Of a DNA stretch of 35,800 nt, positions 8,464 to 16,693 are shown in pieces. Every line of letters starts with the position of its first letter. Positions within the stretch are counted from its first letter, which is position 1. The stretch lies in the NCBI GenBank assembly GCA_017937885.1, contig JAGBCS010000005.1, positions 1 through 35,800 on the forward strand. Direction: 5' to 3'. Source of the DNA: Bacteroidales bacterium. Its GTDB lineage: Bacteria; Bacteroidota; Bacteroidia; Bacteroidales; UBA932. The position numbers and the translations under genes are program-made. The notes under the pieces were generated by a model. That model made no database searches, was not told where the DNA came from, and was given only the letters and a program-made list of their open reading frames with translations.

Positions 8464-10526
8464 TCCGGAAGAACCTTCAGAAGCTTGCCGGAAGCGGAGT
8501 AATGCTTGCCGCCACGACGGCTGCCTTTCTCGAATCGGCCGACAAAGTAAGTTCCATCCTTGTAGATGCACTTGCCTTGTCCATGGTAATTTCCGTCCTT
8601 GACCTCTCCTTCGTATATGGTGCTGTACTTGTCGACAGCCCTTGTCGTACCGTTGAGCTGGACACCACCGGAGAATTCTCCCTCCATCCAGGTACCGTCG
8701 GATACCGACACCCTGCCTTCAAGAAGTGAATCATCCCCGAAAGTTCCCTCGCATGTAACTGAAAGGGAATCCGTTCCGCGCGTGACGATACGTACCCCGC
8801 AGCTGCGCAGCACCCTTGCCTTGCCGGCTTCGACCGGGATGCCGGTAAATGTCTCTACAGTCCTCCGGATCTGCCATGGCGAATCCATCCAGAACAATCC
8901 TTCTACCCTCAGGCTGGAAGTCATTCCGTTCTCGAGGAGAATGGTCCTTACATTTACGGCATCCCCATAGAGATGGCCTTTTACGAAAGTACCTCTTCTC
9001 TCAGTACTCAAGCTGTCCATCCTGACAATATCGATTCCCGGTCCATCCAGCATGTCATTGTAGGTAATGAAGCCCTTGCGATAGCGACGGACTGCTCCAA
9101 GGCTGTCATAATACGACAGTTCTCCTTCAAGACAATCGTCATGGTAGAACTTTCCCTTGAACTCCCGCCTGCCTGACTTATACTTCTGCAGACGCGTTCC
9201 CTTCTCACATCTGTCATTGCAGAAAGTTCCATACACGACCTTTTCCTCACAGATAGGATCAAGATCGTCAGGCCCGGTTATGGACCCTAAGCCGTTCAGA
9301 CGGCCGTCCACAAAGTGTCCGATATAGGTATCATCCCCTTTGATGCACGCGCCATAGCCATAAGGCATACCGTTTACAAGGGGAACCGAAGGCACAGAAC
9401 CGTCGGCAAGCATTCCCAGGCTCTGAGGCTCGACCAGCTTGCCTGAAGCCCATACCTGAGTCACCTGACCTTTTTCAGCAGAGGAAGTGATGACAAAGCC
9501 GTTCTTGAGGCCATACTTGTATGTACCGACCTCTCGCGATCCATCCGCAAGCGTCATTATGCCTTTGCCATGAGGCATACCGTCCCTGACCTGCCCCTCA
9601 TATCTACCTGCTGCAAGTTCCAGCCGAGCCGTATATGATCTTGGAGACTTATAAGGAAACGGAATCTCCCTGAGACGTACCGCTAAATCGATTACATCCT
9701 CCCTTTGCGCCCCATCAGCTATAGACATGACCTCATGTTCCGTTGCAGCAATCTTATCGTATAGAGGATCCAATCTGCGGAAAGCGGTCATGGCATAACC
9801 TTGATGATGAATATCCGCAAGGAACACATCCAGGAACATATTGAAGTCACGGATCTTTCCACCGCAAAGATCAGAGACCTTCCTTCCGGTCTCCGTTGCA
9901 GGATAAGCTAGAAGATAATCCAGATCTTCATGGTCAAAATAATCGATAAGGGTCTGAACAAAGACCTTGTCTGCCTGACGGCTCATCCTGTCAAAGGCAG
10001 TAAGATAGCCTGACCCCTTACTTAAGGATAAAGCCATGCTTGCGCGGCAATTCCGTACATATGATGAAACGGCATCAGACAGTCCCATCATTTCTATCAG
10101 GCGTTCAGCCTTGTCCGCATATTCCTTATCATTGACCTCAAGTCTGACGGCCGGATAATTCCCTACCGACGAATCCACCACATCATAAAGAAGATTGACA
10201 AAAGAACTCCACAAAGACGTCGAATTCAGACATCTGAAGGGCTCGGACGTGACGTATCCGACCAATGAAAGAAGTTCCTCATCGGATAGAGCGCTGAAAC
10301 GATCACACATCTGCTTATGTGCGTATGTGAATACGGCATATTCATATACCGTACGTTCGTCGGTGCCATTCATCACATACATCACATTATCCACCGCATT
10401 GGAGAAGCGCAAACGGTTCAATGAGCCATACGCAAGCGAATCGTGCATGACGTTTCTTTCCGGTGTCTGAGCGGAAAGAGCAAGCGTTGCGTACAACGCG
10501 GACAAAAGCATGAAAAGCCTTCGCAT
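8460..10526 (-). CDS. Exported MORN-repeat protein
   Basis: A 688-aa protein starting at ATG 10526 (MRRLFMLLSALYATLALSAQ), with a signal peptide ending at about residue 20. The N-terminal half (about 20-280) is helical with no recognised domain. The C-terminal half holds MORN-type repeats, for example YEGQVRDGMPHGKG, YIGHFVDGRLNGLG, EGEFSGGVQLNG and YEGEVKDGNYHGQG. MORN repeats form beta-hairpin arrays that often bind lipids or proteins, so a structural envelope role is an inference. The start sits one base after the stop of the nucleoside phosphorylase (TAA-C-ATG), so translation is probably coupled. An upstream in-frame start would overlap that gene and hide the signal peptide, so I rejected it. 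Confidence 0.8.
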   Translation of the reverse strand: MRRLFMLLSALYATLALSAQTPERNVMHDSLAYGSLNRLRFSNAVDNVMYVMNGTDERTVYEYAVFTYAHKQMCDRFSALSDEELLSLVGYVTSEPFRCLNSTSLWSSFVNLLYDVVDSSVGNYPAVRLEVNDKEYADKAERLIEMMGLSDAVSSYVRNCRASMALSLSKGSGYLTAFDRMSRQADKVFVQTLIDYFDHEDLDYLLAYPATETGRKVSDLCGGKIRDFNMFLDVFLADIHHQGYAMTAFRRLDPLYDKIAATEHEVMSIADGAQREDVIDLAVRLREIPFPYKSPRSYTARLELAAGRYEGQVRDGMPHGKGIMTLADGSREVGTYKYGLKNGFVITSSAEKGQVTQVWASGKLVEPQSLGMLADGSVPSVPLVNGMPYGYGACIKGDDTYIGHFVDGRLNGLGSITGPDDLDPICEEKVVYGTFCNDRCEKGTRLQKYKSGRREFKGKFYHDDCLEGELSYYDSLGAVRRYRKGFITYNDMLDGPGIDIVRMDSLSTERRGTFVKGHLYGDAVNVRTILLENGMTSSLRVEGLFWMDSPWQIRRTVETFTGIPVEAGKARVLRSCGVRIVTRGTDSLSVTCEGTFGDDSLLEGRVSVSDGTWMEGEFSGGVQLNGTTRAVDKYSTIYEGEVKDGNYHGQGKCIYKDGTYFVGRFEKGSRRGGKHYSASGKLLKVLPD

Positions 10527-10527
10527 G

Positions 10528-11397
10528 TTACTCCGCCAGTTTGTCAAGACAGAGTTCGATCAGTTTGCGGACCTGAGGTTTGTAATCGGGATTCGAAGCC
10601 TTGTGGTGACGATGCGCGATGATGCAGCATACGGTACCGGCATTGTGGCCCAGATGGGCTGCTATACCCGCAATCGCAGAGCCTTCCATCTCGAAGTTCG
10701 TCACCTTAAGGTCGCCGAAACGGAAACTCTCGAAAGTATCGAGCATATCCGGCATGGCGAGAGGCATGCGGAGGACGCGGCCCTGAGGACCGTAGAAGCC
10801 AGATGCGGCGATCGTCATTCCCGGGAATGTGCAGTCGCGGAACTTCGCCGACATGGCCTCACCTGCCTTCACGAAATACGGATCAGGAAGATGCCTGTCC
10901 CATCCAGTATGTTTCTTGAAAGCCTCCTCTATATCAAGCATGGCAATGCTGTCACGGTCGGCATACCAGTTCAGAAGGCCGTCGCAGCCGACGGAAATAT
11001 GAGAAAAGACAAATCCTCCGAGCGGAATTTCGGGCTGTATTGCGCCCGAAGTGCCGATACGGAGAATGTTAAGCGTGCGATGCTCCGGCTTGACTTCACG
11101 GGTCGCGAAATCGATGTTTGCAAGGGCATCAAGTTCATTCATGACGATATCTATGTTGTCAGTACCGATACCGGTCGACAGCGCCGTCATCCTGACTCCC
11201 TTGTATTTACCTGTCACAGAGACGAATTCACGCGACTCATGTCTGAATTCCCTCTCATCGAAATATTCTGCGATCATATCTACACGGCCAGGGTCTCCGA
11301 CAAGTATCACATTGTCCGCAAGTTCTTCCGGACGCATATGAAGATGAAACACGGAGCCGTCTCCGTTTATGATAAGTTCTGATTCTGCGATTCTCAT
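10528..11397 (-). CDS. Nucleoside phosphorylase, uridine-phosphorylase-like
   Basis: A 289-aa cytoplasmic enzyme of the PNP_UDP_1 fold, which splits a nucleoside with phosphate into base and (deoxy)ribose-1-phosphate. Visible motifs are a phosphate-binding GDPGR (34-38), a phosphate loop RIGTSGA (113-119) and the ribose-binding FEMEGS (235-240), where the second Glu and Met contact the sugar in this family. FYGPQGR (201-207) has a Gln and an Arg in an arrangement like the uracil-reading pair of E. coli Udp, which points to uridine over purines; this is an inference. I chose ATG 11397; a TTG 18 bp upstream is less likely. It is the first gene of a two-gene unit with the MORN gene. Confidence 0.85.
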   Translation of the reverse strand: MRIAESELIINGDGSVFHLHMRPEELADNVILVGDPGRVDMIAEYFDEREFRHESREFVSVTGKYKGVRMTALSTGIGTDNIDIVMNELDALANIDFATREVKPEHRTLNILRIGTSGAIQPEIPLGGFVFSHISVGCDGLLNWYADRDSIAMLDIEEAFKKHTGWDRHLPDPYFVKAGEAMSAKFRDCTFPGMTIAASGFYGPQGRVLRMPLAMPDMLDTFESFRFGDLKVTNFEMEGSAIAGIAAHLGHNAGTVCCIIAHRHHKASNPDYKPQVRKLIELCLDKLAE

Positions 11398-11423
11398 ATG
11401 TACTGCTGTTATCAATAATCGTT

Positions 11424-11431
11424 CAAATATA
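11424..11431 (-). promoter_or_regulatory. Putative -7 box of the nucleoside phosphorylase gene
   Basis: Minus-strand TATATTTG fits TAnnTTTG and ends 26 bp before the ATG at 11397. No clear -33 motif is visible upstream. Confidence 0.4.
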
Positions 11432-11452
11432 GTTTTTTCATTTGAAAATTCC

Positions 11453-11460
11453 TATTTTTG
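11453..11460 (+). promoter_or_regulatory. Putative -7 box of the DUF4293-like gene
   Basis: TATTTTTG fits TAnnTTTG and ends 17 bp before the ATG at 11478. It supports that start over a TTG at 11442, which would lie upstream of the box. Confidence 0.45.
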
Positions 11461-11477
11461 TGTTTCTTATCAACAGC

Positions 11478-11918
11478 ATGACGGCTATGTGGCAAAGAAT
11501 TCAGACGTTATATCTAGGAGTCGCAACGGCTCTGATCTTTTCAATGTTCTTCTGTACGTTCGCAAGAATCGTAGGTCCGGACGGAGCGGAAGTGACGATA
11601 GGATACTCGGAAAAACTGGGATACCTTTCGCTGCTGATCATGACATTCATCGCCCACGTAGCAGCGACAGCAAGCTTCAAGGCATTCTTTCTTCAGGCAA
11701 GGGTAAGCGTAATTGCAGCCCTGCTTGCGACAGGGCTGCAGATATGGCTTGGTATCGACATTCTGAGAAACATGGATGCGATGTCATTCTCCATCACGGC
11801 GCTCTTTCCGATGGCAGCCGCGGCCTTGGACTTCATGGCCGCAAAAAGATCGATGGTTGATGAGATGACCGTCCAGGCCGTCAGAAGCACAAGAAAAAGC
11901 AGACGGAAAAGGAAATGA
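11478..11918 (+). CDS. Small four-helix membrane protein, DUF4293-like
   Basis: A 146-aa integral membrane protein starting MTAMWQRIQTLYL, a start typical of the Bacteroidota family DUF4293 (recognised from memory). About four hydrophobic segments are visible: residues about 8-30, 48-70, 75-92 and 100-120. The C-terminus is strongly basic (RSTRKSRRKRK), probably cytoplasmic. No function is known for the family, and nothing here suggests one. An ATG at 11487 would also fit. The gene is divergent from the nucleoside phosphorylase and convergent with fabZ, with only 3 bp between the two stops. Confidence 0.75.
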   Translation: MTAMWQRIQTLYLGVATALIFSMFFCTFARIVGPDGAEVTIGYSEKLGYLSLLIMTFIAHVAATASFKAFFLQARVSVIAALLATGLQIWLGIDILRNMDAMSFSITALFPMAAAALDFMAAKRSMVDEMTVQAVRSTRKSRRKRK

Positions 11919-11921
11919 CGT

Positions 11922-12332
11922 CTACACCAGTGCAAAGGAGAGGTCTCCCTTGCAGCAAAGCTTGCCGTCAACATGAAGCTGGGCTTCACAGAAGAACATG
12001 TTTCCTCTCTTTGCCTTAAGCTTTGCCGTAACCTCACATAGGTCTCCAGGTTTCACAAGGTGCTTGAACCTTACATTGTCAATGCCGCTGTACAGCGTCG
12101 TCTTTCCGACAATCTCGTCCTTTACAAGCAGGGCGCAGCTCTGCGCCATAATCTCGCACTGGATCACTCCCGGAACAATCGGATTCCCAGGAAAATGTCC
12201 CATGCAGAAATACTCGTCCTCCTTCACGCGATATTTCGCGTGAGCGATGCCGTCGGCATCGATATCTATCTCATCGACCAGCAGCATGGGGGCGCGGTGC
12301 GGGAGATATTTCATCAATTCGTCTCTGTCCAT
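11922..12332 (-). CDS. fabZ: 3-hydroxyacyl-[acyl-carrier-protein] dehydratase
   Basis: A 136-aa hot-dog-fold dehydratase that removes water from 3-hydroxyacyl-ACP during fatty-acid elongation in the cytoplasm. The start has the family LPHRAPMLLVD (10-20). The signature GHFPGNPIVPGV (45-56) carries catalytic His46, and Glu60 is the second catalytic residue. It is a stand-alone enzyme; in many Bacteroidales FabZ is fused to LpxC, so this may be a second copy. It is the last gene of the fabH-fabK-fabF-fabZ unit, 59 bp after fabF. Confidence 0.88.
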   Translation of the reverse strand: MDRDELMKYLPHRAPMLLVDEIDIDADGIAHAKYRVKEDEYFCMGHFPGNPIVPGVIQCEIMAQSCALLVKDEIVGKTTLYSGIDNVRFKHLVKPGDLCEVTAKLKAKRGNMFFCEAQLHVDGKLCCKGDLSFALV

Positions 12333-12391
12333 AATATGTGTGCAATTCAGTTGTTAAAGTACATTTGGCATAGGTCAAGTCCGGCCAGAGA

Positions 12392-13642
12392 TTATCCGTT
12401 ATATTTTCTGAAGGCTACACAGCCGTTATGGCCGCCGAAGCCGAGAGAATCCGATATCGCAATCGTAAGAGGAGCCTCTACCGGTGTGTTCGGAGTATAG
12501 TCCAGATCACATTCCGGATCCGCTTCATCGAGGTTCACCGTAGGCGGAACGATACCGTCACGAAGTGCCATCACTGCCGCCACAGCCTCAGCAGCACCTG
12601 CTGCACCGAGCATATGGCCGGTAGAGCCCTTTATCGAGCTTATGTGGGCCTTGTAAGCGTCTTCGCCAAGCGCAAGCTTGAATGCCGATGTCTCGGAGAC
12701 ATCGTTGAGCGCTGTACCGGTGCCATGAGCATTGATATACAGCACGTCATCGGAAGTATAGCCGGCCTCGTCAAGTGCCTGGCGGATCGCCGCAGACTGG
12801 GTCACACCGTCTGGACGCGGAGCCGTAACATGGTGAGCGTCACAGGTATTGCCATATCCGCACACTTCTGCGATGATGTTCGCTCCACGAGCCACAGCAT
12901 GTTCGTACTCTTCCAGTACAAGCATTGCCGCACCCTCAGCCATCACGAAACCGCCGCGATTCCTGTTGAACGGAAGCGAAGCATATTTCGGGTCTTCCGC
13001 ACGCGACAGCGCCTTCGCGTTTGCGAAGCCGGCGATGCCGAGAGGTATGACCGCAGCTTCTGCTCCACCAGCTATGATCGCATCGGCATAGCCATGCTTT
13101 ATGGCACGATAGGCCTCTCCGATAGCATGAGTCGATGTCGCACATGCAGTCACCACCGGAAGGCATGGGCCGCAGGCATTGTTGCGGATCGCGATGTTAC
13201 CAGCCGCAATATTGGCGATCATCGTCGGGATGAAAAGCGGAGACACCCATTTTGCACCTTCCTTGATAATTTTCTCAGTCTCACGCACCTGCGTAGAAAA
13301 GCCTCCGATTCCTGATCCCACATATACTCCGAACCTGAACGGATCCACGTTTCCACCGTCTGACGAATCTATGCCTGATTCATTGACAGCCTGCCATGCT
13401 GCTGCAACAGCATAGACTGTGAACTTGTCCTGCTTCCTTGCAAAAGGTGTCTCGATGCCATAGTCGGCAGGCACGAAGTCCTTGACTTCACCGGCGATCT
13501 TCACCGGAAGGTCGTCAGTTGGGATGGATCTGATGAAATCAATGCCGCAGACTCCTCCAAGGAGATTCTTCCAATACGTCTCGACATCATTTCCGACAGG
13601 TGTTATGACGCCTGTTCCTGTCACTACTACTCTTCTGCTCAT
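12392..13642 (-). CDS. fabF: Beta-ketoacyl-ACP synthase II
   Basis: A 416-aa condensing enzyme that extends acyl-ACP with malonyl-ACP in fatty-acid synthesis. The Cys-His-His triad of KAS I/II enzymes is intact: Cys167 in VVTACATSTHA, His306 in NAHGTGT and His343 in KGSTGHMLGAAGA, with conserved Lys338 before the last. The start MSRRVVVTGTG is typical of FabF. Full length, no oddities. It is the third gene of the fab unit, 30 bp after fabK. Confidence 0.95.
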   Translation of the reverse strand: MSRRVVVTGTGVITPVGNDVETYWKNLLGGVCGIDFIRSIPTDDLPVKIAGEVKDFVPADYGIETPFARKQDKFTVYAVAAAWQAVNESGIDSSDGGNVDPFRFGVYVGSGIGGFSTQVRETEKIIKEGAKWVSPLFIPTMIANIAAGNIAIRNNACGPCLPVVTACATSTHAIGEAYRAIKHGYADAIIAGGAEAAVIPLGIAGFANAKALSRAEDPKYASLPFNRNRGGFVMAEGAAMLVLEEYEHAVARGANIIAEVCGYGNTCDAHHVTAPRPDGVTQSAAIRQALDEAGYTSDDVLYINAHGTGTALNDVSETSAFKLALGEDAYKAHISSIKGSTGHMLGAAGAAEAVAAVMALRDGIVPPTVNLDEADPECDLDYTPNTPVEAPLTIAISDSLGFGGHNGCVAFRKYNG

Positions 13643-13672
13643 ATTTATATTGTAATCTATATTAAAGTATTA

Positions 13673-14617
13673 TTATGCAAACCTCGCCGCTGTATGCTTC
13701 ATCACCGTCTCGGCACCGAGTATGAGGTCTTCGACAATAGCCTTTGCGGGCTCGATCTTCTTTACCATTCCTGCACACTCTCCTGCCATGTAGCTGCCGT
13801 TCCTATCCCCTTCCTTCACTGCCTTTCGGAGCGCACCCGTACCGAATGAAAGGATATCTTCCTGCTTCACTGACGGATCTGATTCCATCTTTGCGAAGGT
13901 CTTCGAGAAAGGTGTCTTGAGAGAACGGACAGGGTGTCCGAGCGTCTTTCCTGTAACGATAGTGGAAATGTCGGTAGCCTTGAGGATCTTGTCCTTATAT
14001 TCCTGATGCGCTGTACATTCCTCCGCAGAAAGGAAACGGGTTCCGACCTGGATCGCATCTGCGCCCAGCATGAAGGCTGCTGCAGCACCTCGACCGTCAC
14101 AGATTCCTCCGGCCGCTATCACAGGAATATCTACAGCATCAACGACTTGCGGGATCAGAGGCATCGTATGGAGTTCGCCGACATGTCCGCCGGACTCGGC
14201 ACCTTCGGCAACGACTGCATCGGCACCGGCCGCCTGCATCTTGAGCGCAAGGGCAACCGAAGCGACTACCGGAATGACCTTGATGCCGGCCTCTTTCCAC
14301 ATCTGCATATACTGAGCTGGTGAACCGGCGCCGGTAGTCAGGATCTTCACTCCTTCCTCTACCACCATCCCAGCTATTTCGCCTGCGTTCGGTGCCTGAA
14401 GCATTATGTTGACTCCAAATGGCTTGTCCGTAAGTTCGCGGCACTTCCTGATCTCATTACGCACAGCTTCGGTGCCTGCATTGATCGACGATATCAGGCC
14501 AAGGCCGCCTGCATTTGATACAGCAGCTGCAAGGGAAGCTTCTGCAACCCATGCCATTCCACCTTGAAATACGGGATACTTTATCCCCAGCATTTCACAT
14601 ACTCTGCTCTTTATCAT
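13673..14617 (-). CDS. fabK: Enoyl-ACP reductase II (FMN-dependent)
   Basis: A 314-aa TIM-barrel flavoprotein that reduces enoyl-ACP in the last step of each elongation cycle. It resembles the 2-nitropropane dioxygenase family: QGGMAWVAE near 18-26, and ESGGHVGE with His145 at the place of the FabK active-site His. The phosphate-binding AAGGI...LGADAIQVGTRF follows near 168-195. The neighbouring fabH, fabF and fabZ support FabK over nitronate monooxygenase. FabK enzymes are generally insensitive to triclosan, unlike FabI. It lies 55 bp after fabH; a weak -7-like box, TAAATTTG (minus, 14647-14640), stands in that gap. Confidence 0.88.
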   Translation of the reverse strand: MIKSRVCEMLGIKYPVFQGGMAWVAEASLAAAVSNAGGLGLISSINAGTEAVRNEIRKCRELTDKPFGVNIMLQAPNAGEIAGMVVEEGVKILTTGAGSPAQYMQMWKEAGIKVIPVVASVALALKMQAAGADAVVAEGAESGGHVGELHTMPLIPQVVDAVDIPVIAAGGICDGRGAAAAFMLGADAIQVGTRFLSAEECTAHQEYKDKILKATDISTIVTGKTLGHPVRSLKTPFSKTFAKMESDPSVKQEDILSFGTGALRKAVKEGDRNGSYMAGECAGMVKKIEPAKAIVEDLILGAETVMKHTAARFA

Positions 14618-14672
14618 ATCTTACTTTCTTAAGAATTTACAAATTTAACAAAATAATCCTACCGATGTACCC

Positions 14673-15620
14673 TTACCACTCAAACAGAACAGCTCCCGAA
14701 ACAAATCCTGCACCGAAAGCACTCATGGCGATAATATCTCCCCTTTTCAGAAGCCCGTTCCTGCTGCACTCGTCGAGCAGGATAGGACAGCATGAGCTTG
14801 AAGAGTTTCCGTGATCTTCTATGTTGGTCGGGAACTTCTCCGCCGGCTGTTCAAGATAATCCTGTATGGCGTTTATGATGCGTATATTGGCCTGATGGAG
14901 AAGATAATGATCGACATCATCCGCTTGCAGTCCCGTCTCTTTCAATGTACGTGTTATGTCCTTGCTGGCAGCCTTGACAGCAAACTTGAACACATCCTGT
15001 CCCTTCATCTGCAGAGGGACATCCACTTCTTCCTTTGTAACATATGGAGTCGGATGGAGAAGCCTGTACTGCCAGAGCTTGTCAGTAGAGCTGGATGCGG
15101 AGAGCTTTATGCTCTTTATGTTGTCGCCGGGAGTCAGCACCGCAGCACCTGCACCGTCTCCGAACAGGACGCATGTCCTTCTGTCATTCCAGTCTGTCAT
15201 TCTCGTGGGTTCCTCGGCACATACCACAAGCACGTTCTTCACCCTGCCTGCCTTATAGAATGATTCTGCCATTTCAAGTGCGTGGATGAAACCCGCACAG
15301 GCGCAGTTGATGTCAATACACGGACACGATGCTCCGATGCCACCCTGGATGATACAGCTGAGCTGTGGGGTCACATACTCGTTCACAACATTGGAGCATA
15401 TGATGAAGTCCAGTTCTTCCGCACGAAGTCCAGCATCTTCCAGAGCCTTCCGGGCGGCCTCTATGGCCATGTCTTCAAGTCTTTCATCCGAAATCACGTG
15501 ACGGCTCTTCACACCGGTCCTCGTCGTTATCCACTCGTCGCTGGTGTCGAGAAACTGCGAGAGCATGTCATTCGTGACCACTTTACTGGGAAGCACGCTT
15601 CCCGTTCCTGAAATTTTCAT
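14673..15620 (-). CDS. fabH: Beta-ketoacyl-ACP synthase III
   Basis: A 315-aa condensing enzyme that starts fatty-acid synthesis by joining an acyl-CoA primer to malonyl-ACP. The KAS III triad is visible: Cys108 in NCACAGF, His242 in LLHQANIR and Asn272 in HGNSSSS. The start MKISGTGSVLPSKVVTN is typical. I chose ATG 15620; a TTG 9 bp upstream is possible. It is the first gene of the fabH-fabK-fabF-fabZ unit. Branched-chain primers are usual in Bacteroidales, but specificity cannot be read here. Confidence 0.93.
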   Translation of the reverse strand: MKISGTGSVLPSKVVTNDMLSQFLDTSDEWITTRTGVKSRHVISDERLEDMAIEAARKALEDAGLRAEELDFIICSNVVNEYVTPQLSCIIQGGIGASCPCIDINCACAGFIHALEMAESFYKAGRVKNVLVVCAEEPTRMTDWNDRRTCVLFGDGAGAAVLTPGDNIKSIKLSASSSTDKLWQYRLLHPTPYVTKEEVDVPLQMKGQDVFKFAVKAASKDITRTLKETGLQADDVDHYLLHQANIRIINAIQDYLEQPAEKFPTNIEDHGNSSSSCCPILLDECSRNGLLKRGDIIAMSAFGAGFVSGAVLFEW

Positions 15621-15646
15621 CTTAGTCAAAATTTATTCGTCGGATG

Positions 15647-15654
15647 CAAAAGTA
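15647..15654 (-). promoter_or_regulatory. Putative -7 box of the fab operon
   Basis: Minus-strand TACTTTTG fits TAnnTTTG and lies 26 bp before the fabH ATG. No strong -33 motif is seen. Confidence 0.42.
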
Positions 15655-15744
15655 GACAGGCTGTTACAGTTACGGAAATTAATGTGGCGAGCTACCGTTC
15701 AGATTGGCAGAACACAGAATGAAACGGCCCGTTCGTGGTGATTT

Positions 15745-15776
15745 TTTGTTATTTGGGGCAAAAATTTCTAATTTTG
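15745..15776 (+). promoter_or_regulatory. Promoter of the LytTR regulator gene (canonical Bacteroidota)
   Basis: TTTG at 15745-15748 (-33) and TAATTTTG at 15769-15776 (-7) are separated by 20 nt, an ideal spacing for the Bacteroidota primary sigma factor. Transcription would start about 15783, giving a short leader before ATG 15800. This is the best-formed promoter of the window. The rest of the 179-bp gap (15621-15799) holds the fabH -7 box and nothing else I recognise. Confidence 0.62.
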
Positions 15777-15799
15777 CTCTCACTAAAACCAGACTGAAT

Positions 15800-16693
15800 A
15801 TGATTCTTGACAAGAAAATCCCGGGATATCTCCTGGGAAAATACCAGCTTATAGGCACAGTGACCTTCTCTGTCCTGTTTGCCATCGTGTTCCTCAACAT
15901 ATACATACCGTTCTCAGATACAGCGTGGTTCGCTCTGGGCGATTCCGTCCTGTTCATCAAGACTCTGGTCTATGTCGCAATAGCGATCTTCACACTGATC
16001 TGCAGCAGGACACTCATGTACAAGTCGAAGAAGCTCTTCCACATGAACTACCTTGCGTACATCATATGGTGCATTCTTGAAATAGTTACGGTATGCGCCC
16101 TCTACACGTGGCTGACGGAAGGTATTCCGACTCCGCACGATGAAAGCACACTTAAAGTCTTCGGCCGCTCACTTCTGTATGGAACGATAGCATTGGGGGT
16201 TCCGTACCTGATATCGGGAATGTATTTCGCGATCAACGACAAGAACAACACGATAAGGCTGATGAGCTATGAAAACGTGGTGACTGACGAGCCTGTCCGT
16301 CCCGAAAGCCATATGCACAAGATAACCCTCTTCGACAACAGCGGATCTCTCAAGCTTTCGCTCAACCCTGACAACCTGTATTACATCGAATCAGATGACA
16401 ATTACATAAAGGTCTGGTACACAGACAGCAAGGGGGAGCTCAAACAGTACATGCTGCGTTGCCGTCTCAAGACAGTGGAAGAGAGCTTCAAGGGCAGCGG
16501 ACTCGTGCGATGCCACAGGAAGTATATCGTGAACATAAAAAAAGTGGCAATGCTGCGCAAGGAGAGCGAAGGTTATGTGCTCGACCTTGACAATGAAGCA
16601 ATACCACCGATTTCAGTCACAAAGACCTATACAGACACGGTGCTCAGCCATTTTACCGAGCAGTCGCCTCTGCTGGAGCCTATAGAGGAATAG
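15800..16693 (+). CDS. Membrane-anchored LytTR-type transcriptional regulator
   Basis: A 297-aa protein with four hydrophobic helices in the first 140 residues or so, then a linker, then a LytTR DNA-binding domain (about 185-285). LytTR signs are NLYYIESDDNYIKVWY, the RCRLKTVEESF helix and GLVRCHRKYIVNIKKV. This layout, with no receiver domain, is common in Bacteroidota and suggests that the membrane part senses a signal and the LytTR domain binds DNA. I chose ATG 15800 because it follows a well-formed promoter; an upstream extension to 15704 would start before it. The last 14 bp overlap, on the opposite strand, the last gene of the SusCD operon. Its target is unknown; fabH and that operon are the neighbours to test. 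Confidence 0.87.
   Translation: MILDKKIPGYLLGKYQLIGTVTFSVLFAIVFLNIYIPFSDTAWFALGDSVLFIKTLVYVAIAIFTLICSRTLMYKSKKLFHMNYLAYIIWCILEIVTVCALYTWLTEGIPTPHDESTLKVFGRSLLYGTIALGVPYLISGMYFAINDKNNTIRLMSYENVVTDEPVRPESHMHKITLFDNSGSLKLSLNPDNLYYIESDDNYIKVWYTDSKGELKQYMLRCRLKTVEESFKGSGLVRCHRKYIVNIKKVAMLRKESEGYVLDLDNEAIPPISVTKTYTDTVLSHFTEQSPLLEPIEE

Noticed and set aside
10510-11382. 290-codon plus-strand frame opposite the nucleoside phosphorylase
   Set aside because: The opposite strand has a full set of family motifs; this frame has none.
12370-12385. Sigma70-like TTGACC on the minus strand in the fabF-fabZ gap
   Set aside because: Bacteroidota primary sigma does not use the TTGACA box, and no TAnnTTTG partner is present.
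12428-13315. 295-codon plus-strand frame opposite fabF
   Set aside because: Cys/Arg/His-rich and motif-free; fabF on the other strand has its complete active site.
14640-14647. Minus-strand TAAATTTG as an internal fabK promoter
   Set aside because: No -33 element and within an AT-rich 55-bp gap; kept only as a remark in the fabK entry.
15704-15799. Upstream start for the LytTR regulator
   Set aside because: It would begin before the well-formed promoter at 15745-15776, so the transcript would not include it.
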